Source of the DNA: Amorphophallus konjac
Taxonomy: Eukaryota; Streptophyta; Magnoliopsida; Alismatales; Araceae
Direction of reading: 5' to 3'
DNA length: 64,000 nucleotides
Assembly (NCBI GenBank): GCA_022559845.1
Contig: CM040126.1
Coordinates: forward strand, 42,588,458-42,652,457
The notes beneath the pieces were generated by a model, which had not been told where the DNA came from, did no database searches, and saw nothing but the letters and a program-made list of their open reading frames with translations. This document shows, in pieces, positions 32,159 to 42,865 of the stretch. Numbering within the stretch: the first letter of the stretch is position 1; each line of letters begins with the position of its first letter. The translations under genes were made by a program, and so were the position numbers.

Positions 32159-34287
32159 TGGTGAGGACACGCGCCGCATCACTCGACAGAGCACACGGAG
32201 CACGTCAGCATCTCTTTGGCTAGGCGACTACGGCATCGACTAGAGGATCTTTTTCTCATTTGAGGCCATGTTGGGCCTTGGTTTAGTCCCTGCGTGGATA
32301 CTTTTATTAGTTGTGTGGACCTTTGTAGGCCAATTGGGGCCAATTAGACTTTACTTGAGTCTTTTATGCTTATTAGGTAGTAGTTGGGGTTATTGGGCCA
32401 CTTCCTTGGTTCAAGCCTTGGCCCATTGGGCATGGCTGCCCAACCTGGGCTTGGCCCACCTGGAGATGTGTGCCCCCATCCTTAGGGTTAGGGTTTGGGT
32501 GCCCCCTCCCCTCTTTCCCTCCTCTTGGAAGGTGGCAGCCGCCCCTCTCCTAGATTTTAGGAAGAGGGGTGCGGCCTTCCCCCCCTTTCCCTTCCCCATC
32601 CGATCCCCTTCCCTCCTTTGGCCGCCCCCATCCCCCAATCCACTCCTACAATCAAGGAGTGGTGCGCACCCCCCCCCCCTTTCCCCCATGCCATGTGCGC
32701 ACCCCCCTCCCCTCCCTCTTGGCTAGGGTTTCAACCCTAGCATTCCCCCTCCCCATATAAAACATCTCATGTATTTTCTTTGGAATTAATGAATGAAATA
32801 TTTTGATTGAGCAGCCATTTGCGCAGCCACCCCTTGGAGAGGGAGACCCTCTCTTCCTCCTCTGCTCCTGCGACGGGAGCAACCCCGGGGTGCGACTCCC
32901 CATCCCCTCGGTGCGACGCCGAGGTTCTTCCTCCCTTCTACTTCGTCTCCGGTTCGAGTTCGCGTGTTCCAGATTCGGCCCCAAGTTGCAGCGGCGTCCC
33001 CATCCGGTGCGGATCGAATCTGAGCCCCTCCTTTTTTTGGTGGATACTTCTATGCGTCGGCAGCGCGTGGGCTTTGGTTTCGCCTCGATCCGAGGTCGGC
33101 ACCACCCGTGGCGAGTTTTCTCGTGAGCTAGCGCAGGAGCCTCCCTCTCTGCGCGCCCAGATCCACCCTCCTTCTTACGAAAATCCCACAGGACGGAAAA
33201 CTCCGAGTTTGGAGCTGATTTCTTCAGGGTTTGTACCTCTCGTCGTCCTCTTTCCAACGCCGCCAACCTCGTCTCGTTCCGACGTCCGAGCTGTTCGTGG
33301 CTTCCGTTCCCGTGAGGTCGCGCGGGTCTGCCAAGTCCACCCGGTGCCAGGACAACCGGCGATTTCCAAAGTTCACAGCGTCCAACCACGACCAGATCTG
33401 ATCGAGCTCTTTGGTCCGGACCTGCTGCTCTGCGTCCCCGACGTCCTCCCACAAGCGGGGCCTCGTTCGCCTACCGGAGCAGCGAGTTACCATTTTCCCC
33501 GCTCAACAGCGCAGTTCTGGGAGCAGATTCCTTGTCCCCACTTGCAGGTGCGGCCACGGCTTCCACGGAAGGAATCTGAGCACGCCTTTTGGCCGAGGCT
33601 TCCTCCTGCGACCTAACTACGCGCCCTCGCTGACGGCGCCCCAATCGGACTCCGGATCCATTCGTGGGAACGTTTACCACCGAGTCGCGCGTTGCTGCGA
33701 TTCTGCCGATCGTCATCCGGACCCTCCTCGTGGCCAACCCTTCACCGAGTGCCGCCCGTCAGCCCGTGTATCGGCCGCCCCGAATGGAATTGTTGTAGCC
33801 TGTTATCTCCCTGCGAGGAGTGGGCACCATTGCTGGCTTGTACCTATTCTTTCATTGTGTGTATCGGGGTTGTCGGTCTCGGCCGGGGTTCCTTCCCCAC
33901 GCCTAGGCGTGGAGGTACGTGCGACGCTCCCCCCCTTGGCATTTTGCTTTACTAGTATGTGATCTTGTATGCCGCGTGAGAGTGTAGGGATCCTAGCTAG
34001 CATTCAACACCGCGAGATCGTGAGTGAGAGTATCCCATTCCGTGGCCCTAGTCGAGCACCGAGCTCGGACTAGACTCCTATAGTTGCGCGTCGGCTCCTT
34101 TGCCGCTTTGATCCACTCGCTTCCCTCATAGGGACGACCGTGGACTTGGGTTTCTTGTTGAGAGACGCCTCTCTTCGGAGGAATAGTACGGAGGTCGATC
34201 TCTCGGCTTGCCTTGTCACGTGTGAGTGCTGGCCGCACTTGGTCTTCATCATAGGTTTAGTCCATTTGTCAGTTCCGTCCCGCGTCA
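32159..34287 (+). repeat. chromovirus 5' LTR
   Basis: 2129 bp. Mostly near-identical to the 3' LTR, with two divergent patches (about 32570-32800 and 33225-33420). Frames on either strand inside it (for example 32652-33452 minus) also occur in the 3' copy and look like shadows of GC-rich LTR sequence. Confidence 0.95.
32756..32761 (+). promoter_or_regulatory. TATA box of the chromovirus 5' LTR
   Basis: TATAAA in tccccatataaaacatc. The 3' LTR equivalent is at 40152-40157. Confidence 0.7.
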
Positions 34288-34291
34288 AATT

Positions 34292-34303
34292 TGGTATCAG
34301 AGC
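34292..34303 (+). other. chromovirus primer-binding site, tRNA-iMet type
   Basis: tggtatcagagc begins four bases after the 5' LTR end. It is complementary to the 3' end of plant initiator tRNA-Met, the usual primer for many plant Ty3/gypsy elements. Confidence 0.9.
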
Positions 34304-34401
34304 ATGGTCGTCCAGTTTGTCCCTACAGACTGAGGTCCTAGGCCATGTCGAGTCATTAGATTTGCTGGAGTTCATTTGAGTCCATAGGTCTACTACTTGC
34401 A

Positions 34402-37400
34402 TTGGAGTCCATTGTTGCGTTAGGAGTTTTCTGTCTAGGTTCGTGTCTAGTACCCTTTCATCCTTGTCCCTTAGAGTCTTGCATGCCCACCCGGCGTGGT
34501 ACATCCTACCATCGCCCTATCCAGATGGCTGACCCTAGGAATCCCGTCCCAGATGACCTATCCCTGCGGGAGATGATCGAGACCCTGAGTCTCAACTTTA
34601 GGGACCACGCCGATCGGATGGAGGGCCGGATGAAGGCCATGGAGGATCGGCTGGGAGATGTGGAGGGTCGGGTTGAGGCCTCTAACCGGACCATCCAAGG
34701 TCTGGTTGATCGCCCCCAGGGTAGAGCCCCACCGGTAGATGTTCCCGAGCAGGCCCATGGCCAACGTGACCCTGCTCCTCGACCCGACCAGCCTAGGGGA
34801 GGCAATAGGAGACCCCACGTGCATGAGGTAGATGATTTTGGGTCCGATAATGAGAGTGAGGGCTATGGCCGTGATCGCCAAGGCCATCGGTATTATAGGG
34901 ATGAGGAAGATGAGCGTCTCCTTAGATCCGTGCGGGTGGACCCTCCTACCTTTGATGGGTCATTGGACCCCGATGTTTTTAGTGATTGGGCTGCTAGTAT
35001 GGATCGTTATTTTGAGTGGGTCGACATGGCAGAACATCGGAAAGTCCGATATGCCAAGATGAAGTTGATTGGCAGGGCCCAAACCTACTGGGCCAATGTG
35101 GAGAGCCTAGTGAGACGTCAGGGCACACCCCCGATTGAGACGTGGGTAGATATGAAAGAGAAGCTCCGGCAGAAGTACGTCCCTCGTTCCTACCGCCACC
35201 GATTAGTTGATCGGTGGCAGACCCTTAGTCAGGGGAACCGGCCTGTGGCAGAATACATCGCCGAATTTGATGATTGTCTCCTGCGATGTGGAGTCTCGGA
35301 GGTAGCCATCATGACTATAGCCCGCTTCCGTCGAGGTCTGCGACGGAACCTCCAGATTGAGTTACTCCGCCGCCACGTGGCTACCTTAGATGAGGCGTAC
35401 CAGGTCGCTCGTGATATGGAGCTGTTTGAGTTTGAGTTTGTGCCCGATCAGCGCCCCGCTCCCACATACCCTCGTGGGACGGACTCTCGCACTAGCACAG
35501 GACAGTATGCGAGGGGACCCGTGGCCCGACCACAGGACCCCACTCGTCCGGATTTTGCTCCTAGGCCCCGGCCTCCACCTCCCCAGAGGGACTATCCACC
35601 TCGCCCCCAGGCCCCAGCTCCCGCACCCCCTCGGCCCCAGCAGCCCACTATTCCTACCCGACCTCAGCTTCCACCACCCCCGGCCCGTCGTGATGACAAG
35701 GGAAAGGGGCCGATGATTGGTGGAGCACCGCAGGGCTCTAGGCCTCGTGGAGATTGTTATCGATGCGGGGGGGTCGGTCATTATGCTGCTCTGTGCCCTT
35801 CTCGGCAGCAGACCGTGGCCTTTGGAGATACCTCAGCAGGTGAGGCCGCACCCGAGGTCGAGCCTGTCAGTTATGAGGCAGACCCAGAGCTCGCCGAGGA
35901 GTTCTTTGATGAGTTGTTAGAGGGAGAGTCGTCAGGTGTCCAGGGCACGCAGTGCCAGGATGGTGTTCAGCTAGGTGTTGTCAGGTGCGTCTTGACCCAG
36001 CCTTTGGTGAGTGATGACTGGCGTCGCACCACCATTTTTCACACCTTTTGCAGGCTGGGTGGGAAGGTCTGTAAGGTGATTATTGATAGTGGGAGTTGCA
36101 TTAATGCCATTTCCACGGGTACAGTGAAACGCTTGGGGTTAACCCCCGTGGACCATCCCTCCCCTTATCGTGTGTCATGGGTAGACACCACCTCTATTCC
36201 AGTCAGGCAGCGATGTCTGGTGCCTTTGCAGTTCCACGCCTACCAGGAGGAGATTTGGTGTGACGTGTTGCCTATGGAGGTAGGCAGCATTATCTTAGGG
36301 AGACCCTGGCTTTTCGATAGAGATGCTACCCTCCATGGCCGGTCGAACACATGCACCTTCGATCACAAAGGCCAGAGGATCACCCTTCATCCATCCCAGC
36401 CGACACGCCCTCCCGTTCGGGGTCCCACTGGGCCTAGTACCCCCAGCACTGATACTTCTGGGCCCAGTACCCCATCTTTGGCTCCGACCACGACACCCCC
36501 TCCTGTTGCTCCCACCCCGATTGATCCTCCGACTAGGAGGCTGATGCTTATTAGTCCCCGGGAGATGGAGCGCGAATTCATTAGAGGGGACCCCATCTAC
36601 GCTGTCGTTGTTCGGGAGAGGGTTAGTGAGGCGGAGGGTGAGCTCCCTTCTGATGTTGCTGTTATCCTTCAGGAGTTTTCTGATGTTTTCCCTGCTGAGT
36701 TGCCTGAGGGTCTTCCCCCCATGCGGGATATACAGCACGCTATTGATTTGATCCCGGGGTCATCTCTACCCAACTTACCCCATTTTAGGATGAGCCCCGC
36801 TGATCATGCTGAGCTCCTGCGTCAGATTGAGGAGTTACTGGCTAGGGGATACATTCGTGAGAGCATGAGCCCTTGTGCCGTCCCTGCATTACTTGCCCCA
36901 AAGAAAGACGGTACTTGGAGGATGTGTGTAGACAGCCGTGCAATCAATAAGATCACGGTGAAGTACAGATTTCCCATTCCCCGCTTGGATGATATGTTGG
37001 ATATGATGGCGGGAGCCACTGTGTTTTCCAAGATAGATTTAAAGAGTGGCTATCACCAGGTGAGAGTCAGGCCTGGTGATGAATGGAAGACGGCCTTTAA
37101 GACCAAGGATGGTCTTTATGAGTGGCTGGTCATGCCCTTTGGGCTGACCAATGCTCCCAGCACCTTTATGCGGCTGATGACCCAGGTTCTACGGCCATTG
37201 ATTGGGGTCTTCGTGGTTGTCTATTTCGATGATATTCTCATTTATAGCCGCACCCGGGAGGACCACCTAGAACACCTTAGGCAGGTCTGTCTTATTCTGA
37301 GGAGAGAGAGCCTTTATGCTAACCCGAAGAAGTGTGCTTTCATGACTACACAGGTCACTTTCTTGGGGTTCATTGTATCTAGTGATGGAGTCTCCGCCGA

Positions 37401-39645
37401 CCCGGAGAAGGTCAGGGCTATAGTGGAGTGGCCCGAACCTCGCACCCTGCACGATGTCCGTAGTTTTCACGGGCTGGCGACCTTCTATCGCCGATTCATT
37501 CGAGGTTTCAGTTCCATCACCGCCCCCATCACTGATTGCATTCGAAAAGGGGCGTTTGAGTGGACCAGGGCCGCTTCGGCTGCATTTGCGCTCCTCAAGG
37601 AGCGCATGACCCAGGCACCTATCCTTCGTCTACCGGATTTCACGAAGGTGTTTGAGGTCTCTTGCGATGCCTCTGGGGTTGGTATTGGAGGAGTTCTGAG
37701 TCAGGAGGCTCACCCCGTTGCCTTTTTTAGCGAGAAGTTGTGCGATGCCCGACTGCGTTATTCTACATACGACAAGGAGTTCTACGCAGTTGTGCAGGCT
37801 CTGCGGCATTGGAGACACTATCTTCTACACCAGGAGTTCGTCCTATTTTCTGATCATGAGGCACTCCGATATCTCCATGCCCAGAAGAAACTCAACTCTC
37901 GTCATAGTCGTTGGGTAGAGTTCCTCCAGGAGTATACTTTTGTGCTGAGGCACAAGGCCGGTGTGGAGAACCGGGTAGCTGATGCTTTGAGCCGCCGTGC
38001 TCACCTTTTGACCACCATGAGTGTAGAGGTGGTGGGGATGGATAGGATGAGGGAGTTGTACGCTGATTGTCCGGACTTCGGTCCGATCTACACCACCCTC
38101 CAGGCAGGCCCGTCCCGAGAGTATTCGGATTACATGCTGCATGACGATTATCTTTTCCATGGGAGTCGCTTATGTGTTCCGCGGACCTCGGTTCGCGATT
38201 TTCTTGCTTGGGAGATGCATGCTGGCGGTCTAGCCGGCCACTTCGGCCGGAATAAGACCATCGAGGCAGTTGAGCATCGCTTCTATTGGCCTAGCCTGAA
38301 GCGTGATGTTGCCCGGATCGTGGCCCAGTGCCGCATTTGCGCTATGGCCAAGCAGAGGAAGCAGAATACTGGCCTATATACTCCCCTCCCCGTGCCGGAC
38401 AGTCCATGGCAGGACATCAGCATGGACTTTGTGTTAGGTCTGCCCCGTACCTCGCGTCGTCATGATTCCATTTTCGTGGTGGTAGACAGGTTCTCTAAGA
38501 TGGCTTTGTTTATTCCCTGTTCCAAGACATCTGACGCCTCTAGAGTTGCCCGTCTGTTCTTCACTCATTGTGTCTCCCGATTTGGGCTTCCACGTACCAT
38601 AGTGTCTGATAGGGATGTGCGTTTCACGAGCTACTTTTGGAAAACCCTTTGGCATATGATGGGCACCCAGCTGAAATTCTCCACCGCCTACCACCCCCAG
38701 ACCGATGGTCAAACAGAGGTAGTCAATAGGAGTTTGGGGGATCTTCTTAGGTGCCTAGTGCGTGATCGTGTCGGGGACTGGGACTTGGTTCTGCCTTTAG
38801 CAGAGTTTGCTTATAATGACTCGGTCAATAGGTCTACAGGTCTGAGCCCTTTTGAGATTGTTACTGGTCGTAGACCTAGGAAACCGATAGATTTGGTCCC
38901 CTTACCCATCCAGGCCCGTGTCTCTGAGTCAGCTGAGTCCTTTGCAGAGCATATTAGGCAGTTGCATGAGCATATACGTCGTCATATAGAGGCCAGCAAC
39001 GCACGTTATAAGGAATTAGCTGACGCGCATCGACGCACCCGTGAGTTCCAAGTGGGAGAGTACGTCATGATCAGGGTTAGACCTGAACGGTTCCCTTCGG
39101 GGGCCGTGAAGAAACTCCAGGACCGCGGTGCCGGACCCTTTCGAGTCTTGAAGCGAATTGGGTCGAATGCGTATGAGATTGAGCTGCCAGACGACTATGG
39201 GATCTGTTCGACGTTCAATGTTTCAGATCTGGTGGCATATCGGGATCCCGCGGTGATTCCCAGTGAGCTTTTTGGGCCTACCCCTCCTGTTGAGAGCATT
39301 ACACCTTCTGAGCGTCCACCTCCTCCAGCCCCATTACAGACACGCGAGCATATAGATTGCATACTGGATGAGCAGGTGACCACGACCAGGAGCGGAGCCT
39401 ACCAGCGCTTCCTAGTGCGCTGGAGAGGGCGCCCTGCGACAGACGACACCTGGATCACACGTGGAGAGCTGGAGCTGATCGACCCGGACCTGCTGGAGCG
39501 TTACTTGAGCGACCGTGACCCTTACTCGACGGGGTCGAGTTCTTCCCACCCGGGGAGAATTGGTGAGGACACGCGCCGCTTCACTCGACGGAGCACACGG
39601 AGCACGTCAGCATCTCTTTGGCTAGGCGACTACGGCATCGACTAG
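34402..39645 (+). CDS. chromovirus gag-pol polyprotein (1747 codons, uninterrupted)
   Basis: The likely Gag start is the ATG at 34525 (MADPRNPVPDD); earlier in-frame Met codons reach back to 34402. Domains by residue from 34402: coiled coil about 55-95; retrotransposon gag 215-300; Pro-rich linker 380-435; CCHC knuckle CYRCGGVGHYAALC about 451; protease IIDSGSCINAIS about 560; RT from about 790 with YFDD about 940; RNase H CDASGVGIGG about 1087; integrase zinc finger H..H..CRICAMAK 1271-1312; catalytic D (SMDF) about 1339, D (SDRD) about 1401, E (TEVVN) about 1438; chromodomain about 1646-1703. All catalytic residues I looked for are present. The frame ends at TAG 39643-39645, 84 bases inside the 3' LTR. 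The RT context (WRMCVDSRAIN, YEWLVMPFGLTNAPSTFMRL) points to the CRM/Galadriel/Reina side of chromoviruses rather than Tekay. Confidence 0.95.
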   Translation: MESIVALGVFCLGSCLVPFHPCPLESCMPTRRGTSYHRPIQMADPRNPVPDDLSLREMIETLSLNFRDHADRMEGRMKAMEDRLGDVEGRVEASNRTIQGLVDRPQGRAPPVDVPEQAHGQRDPAPRPDQPRGGNRRPHVHEVDDFGSDNESEGYGRDRQGHRYYRDEEDERLLRSVRVDPPTFDGSLDPDVFSDWAASMDRYFEWVDMAEHRKVRYAKMKLIGRAQTYWANVESLVRRQGTPPIETWVDMKEKLRQKYVPRSYRHRLVDRWQTLSQGNRPVAEYIAEFDDCLLRCGVSEVAIMTIARFRRGLRRNLQIELLRRHVATLDEAYQVARDMELFEFEFVPDQRPAPTYPRGTDSRTSTGQYARGPVARPQDPTRPDFAPRPRPPPPQRDYPPRPQAPAPAPPRPQQPTIPTRPQLPPPPARRDDKGKGPMIGGAPQGSRPRGDCYRCGGVGHYAALCPSRQQTVAFGDTSAGEAAPEVEPVSYEADPELAEEFFDELLEGESSGVQGTQCQDGVQLGVVRCVLTQPLVSDDWRRTTIFHTFCRLGGKVCKVIIDSGSCINAISTGTVKRLGLTPVDHPSPYRVSWVDTTSIPVRQRCLVPLQFHAYQEEIWCDVLPMEVGSIILGRPWLFDRDATLHGRSNTCTFDHKGQRITLHPSQPTRPPVRGPTGPSTPSTDTSGPSTPSLAPTTTPPPVAPTPIDPPTRRLMLISPREMEREFIRGDPIYAVVVRERVSEAEGELPSDVAVILQEFSDVFPAELPEGLPPMRDIQHAIDLIPGSSLPNLPHFRMSPADHAELLRQIEELLARGYIRESMSPCAVPALLAPKKDGTWRMCVDSRAINKITVKYRFPIPRLDDMLDMMAGATVFSKIDLKSGYHQVRVRPGDEWKTAFKTKDGLYEWLVMPFGLTNAPSTFMRLMTQVLRPLIGVFVVVYFDDILIYSRTREDHLEHLRQVCLILRRESLYANPKKCAFMTTQVTFLGFIVSSDGVSADPEKVRAIVEWPEPRTLHDVRSFHGLATFYRRFIRGFSSITAPITDCIRKGAFEWTRAASAAFALLKERMTQAPILRLPDFTKVFEVSCDASGVGIGGVLSQEAHPVAFFSEKLCDARLRYSTYDKEFYAVVQALRHWRHYLLHQEFVLFSDHEALRYLHAQKKLNSRHSRWVEFLQEYTFVLRHKAGVENRVADALSRRAHLLTTMSVEVVGMDRMRELYADCPDFGPIYTTLQAGPSREYSDYMLHDDYLFHGSRLCVPRTSVRDFLAWEMHAGGLAGHFGRNKTIEAVEHRFYWPSLKRDVARIVAQCRICAMAKQRKQNTGLYTPLPVPDSPWQDISMDFVLGLPRTSRRHDSIFVVVDRFSKMALFIPCSKTSDASRVARLFFTHCVSRFGLPRTIVSDRDVRFTSYFWKTLWHMMGTQLKFSTAYHPQTDGQTEVVNRSLGDLLRCLVRDRVGDWDLVLPLAEFAYNDSVNRSTGLSPFEIVTGRRPRKPIDLVPLPIQARVSESAESFAEHIRQLHEHIRRHIEASNARYKELADAHRRTREFQVGEYVMIRVRPERFPSGAVKKLQDRGAGPFRVLKRIGSNAYEIELPDDYGICSTFNVSDLVAYRDPAVIPSELFGPTPPVESITPSERPPPPAPLQTREHIDCILDEQVTTTRSGAYQRFLVRWRGRPATDDTWITRGELELIDPDLLERYLSDRDPYSTGSSSSHPGRIGEDTRRFTRRSTRSTSASLWLGDYGID
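39549..39561 (+). other. chromovirus polypurine tract
   Basis: The purine-rich ggggagaa directly precedes the 3' LTR start, where plus-strand DNA synthesis would prime. Confidence 0.7.
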
Positions 39646-41686
39646 AGGATCTTTTTCTCATTTGAGGCCATGTTGGGCCTTGGTTTAGTCCCTGCGTGGA
39701 CACTTTTATTAGTTGTGTGGACCTTTGTAGGCCAATTGGGGCCAATTAGGCTTTACTTGAGTCTTTTATGCTTATTAGGTAGTAGTTGGGGTTATTGGGC
39801 CACTTCCTTGGTTCAAGCCTTGGCCCATTGGGCATGGCTGCCCAACCTGGGCTTGGCCCACCTGGAGATGTGCGCCCCCATCCTTAGGGTTAGGGTTTGG
39901 GCGCCCCCTCCCCTCTTTCCCTCCTCTTGGAAGGTGGCAGCCGCCCCTCTCCTAGATTTTAGGAAGAGGGGTGCGGCCCCCCCCCTTTCCTTCCCCATTC
40001 GGTCACCTCCCTCCCTCCTTTGGCCGCCCCCCATCCCCCAATCCACTCCTAGATTCTAGGAGTGGTGCGCATCCCTTTCCCCCCCTAGCCCATTGCGCAT
40101 TCCCCCTTTCCCTTGTGGCTAGGGTTTCAACCCTAGCCTTCCCCCTCCCCATATAAAAGCTTTGTATTTTCTTTGGAGGAATAATTAATGAATAGATGAA
40201 ATATTTTGATTGAGCAGCCATTGGCGCAGCCACCCCTTGGAGAGGGCGACCCTCTCTTCCTCCTCTGCTCCTGCGACGGGAGCAACCCCGGGGTGCGACT
40301 CCCCATCCCCTCGGTGCGACGCCGAGGTTCTTCCTCCCTTCTACTTCGTCTCCGGTTCGAGTTCGCGTGTTCCAGATTCGGCCCCGAGTTGCAGCGGCGT
40401 CCCCATCCGGTGCGGATCGAATCCGAGCCCCTCCTTTTTTTGGTGGATACTTCTACGAGTCGGCAGCGCGTGGGCTTTGGTTTCGCCTCGATCCGAGGTC
40501 GGCACCACCCGTGGCGAGTTTTCTCGTGAGCTAGCGCAGGAGCCTCCCTCTCTGCGCGCCCAGATCCACCCTCCTTCTTGCGAAAATCCCACAGGACGGA
40601 CAACTCCGAGTTTGGAGCTGATATCTTCACCGATCGTACCTCTCCCGTCCTCTGTCCAACGCCGCCGACCTCGCGTCGTTCCGACGTCCGAGCTGCTCGT
40701 GGCATCCGTTCCCGTGAGTCACGCAGGTCTGCCCTGCCCAACCGGCGCCAGACCATCAGGCGATTTCAGAGCCTGCTGCTCTCAGCCACGATCAGATCTG
40801 ATCGAGCCCTTTGGGCGGGACCTGCTGCTCTGCGTCCCCGACGTCCTCCCACAAGCGGGGCCTCGTTCGCCTACTGGAGCAGCGAGTTACCATTTTCCCC
40901 GCTCGACAGCGCAGTTCTGGGAGCAGATTCCTTGTCCCCACTTGCAGGTGCGGCCACGGCTTCCACGGACAGAATCTGAGCACGCCTTTTGGCCGAGGCT
41001 TCCTCCTGCGACCTAACTACGCGCCCTCGCTGACGGCGCCCCAATCGGACTCCGGATCCATTCGTGGGAACGTTTACCACCGAGTCGCGCGTTGCTGCGA
41101 TTCTGCCGATCGTCATCCGGACCCTCCTCGTGGCCAACCCTTCACCGAGTGCTGCCCGTCAGCCCGTGTATCGGCCGCCCCGAATGGAATTGTTGTAGCC
41201 TGTTATCTCCCTGCGAGGAGTGGGCACCATTGCTGGCTTGTACCTATTCTTTCATTGTGTGTATCGGGGTTGTCGGTCTCGGCCGGGGTTCCTTCCCCAC
41301 GCCTAGGCGTGGAGGTACGTGCGACGCTCCCCCCCTTGGCATTTTGCTTTACTAGTATGTGATCTTGTATGCCGCGTGAGAGTGTAGGGTTCCTAGCTAG
41401 CATTCAACACCGCGAGATCGTGAGTGAGAGTATCCCATTCCGTGGCCCTAGTCGAGCACCGCGCTCGGACTAGACTCCTATAGTTGCGCGTCGGCTCCTT
41501 TGCCGCTTTGATCCACTCGCTTCCCTCATAGGGACGACCGTGGACTTGGGTTTCTTGTTGAGAGACGCCTCTCTTCGGAGGAATTGTACGGAGGTCGTTC
41601 ACTCGGCTTGCCTTGTCACGTGTGAGTGCTGGCCGCACTTGGTCTTCATAGTAGGTCCAGTCCTTTTTTAGTCCCGTTCCGCGTCA
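39562..41686 (+). repeat. chromovirus 3' LTR
   Basis: 2125 bp. Its first 84 bases encode the end of the polyprotein. Differs from the 5' LTR by scattered changes and two clustered patches. Confidence 0.95.
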
Positions 41687-41691
41687 TTTAT

Positions 41692-42715
41692 GGATGCACC
41701 CGTGTCTACAAGGCACAGGTTTATGGATACCCCATTAATTTTTATTGAAATGCACAATGCATATTTCCGAGCTTCCTTGGGAGTGAGCTCGTAGTTATGG
41801 AACATGATGGCCGGTTGTGTGTCTATTGGGGTCAGGACGGTCGAAATCTTCTCCACGGGGAGGTCCTCATTAACCATGACTTTTTGAAGATATTCCATCA
41901 AGGCCTCCTGGTGGGATGTGGATCTTTGAAGTAGCTCCAGGATGGAGATCCGAGCAGGTGTCTTGTCCAAGTGTTTCAATATATCATACTGTGTTCCAGG
42001 GATAGCTCTTTCTGGTTGTTCTCCATCATCCTTCTCTAGCTGAGATCGCTCAGGATTCTGACTGTTGTGGGGGAAAACCTTGTGGAAAATCCTTCCACTC
42101 CGGAGCACCATTGCCTGCGGCTTTTGTACCTCTGTGGGGGTAGCAGTGGGTTTTAACAGGGATTTGAGGGGTAGTGGTGGAGGAATAGTTGATGAAGCAG
42201 GGGTGATGACGGGAGCAGGGATTCTGATGAGGGGTTTGTTAGGTGGAGGCATGGTGGAGGTAGAGGGGATATCACATGGATTATGAAGGATAAGGGGTCT
42301 GGAAGGTGGAGGTGGAGACGAAGTAGAAGTGGGTAGGGCTTGAAGCGAGCAATGATTTTGAGGTGGGTGATGGGTAATGAGTGGTTTTGAAGGCATTAGT
42401 GGTGATATGGTGGGAAGATGGTGTTATGTATGGTTGACGAATGATAAGGGGTTTAGAAGGCGTAGGGGTAAATGTGGTGGAGGTGGATGGTAAAGTGGGG
42501 GAGTGAGAGAAGATGAGAGGGTGTGAAGGCGTAGTGGAGAATGTCGGTTGATAGGAGATCGGGGTGCGGATGAGAGGGCGTAATGGTAGTGGAAATGGTG
42601 AAGGTGATACTGACGCGGGTTGATGAGAGAGAGGTGCTACCCGGGCAAAGTGAGGGGGTTGCATGACGATAGGGTTGGCGGTAAAAAGAATGGAGGTATT
42701 TTCCGGGTGCCACAC
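41692..42715 (-). pseudogene. Tat Ser/Pro-rich linker and N-terminal protease half
   Basis: The distal part (42715-42281) is a Pro/Ser/Thr-rich linker. The proximal part (42396-41692) leads through MVLRSGRIFHK and ALCISIKINGVSINLCLVDTG to the catalytic DTGAS, which is cut by the chromovirus at codon AA/T of the following Asn. The linker is frameshifted near 42290-42390. Confidence 0.8.
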
Positions 42716-42865
42716 CTGCTCTCTCCTGACTTCCGGGAAGGAGGAGATGGGGTTAACCTGATGATTGGGCTGTTGGTGCTCCGGTAATGGATTCTGGATT
42801 ATTCCAATGTTGGGCTGTTGTTGTGGGGCCTGCTGAGGCTGCTGTTGTTGTTGTGGTTGCTGCTG

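Larger units (their letters stand above)
32159..41686 (+). mobile_element. nested Ty3/gypsy chromovirus, apparently full length
   Basis: LTRs 32159-34287 (2129 bp) and 39562-41686 (2125 bp) begin TGGTGAGG and end CGCGTCA. The flanking 5-base duplication is tttat (32154-32158 and 41687-41691). The primer-binding site, polypurine tract and one uninterrupted gag-pol frame are present. The element sits in opposite orientation inside the Tat protease gene. Retained open frame and similar LTRs suggest a young insertion that could have been active recently. Confidence 0.97.

Noticed and set aside
32652..33452. 266-codon minus-strand frame in the chromovirus 5' LTR and related frames (32807-33616, 33411-33962, 40133-40756, 40210-41016, 40811-41362)
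   Set aside because: All lie in GC-rich LTR sequence, on both strands at once, with no motif; they recur because the LTR is duplicated.
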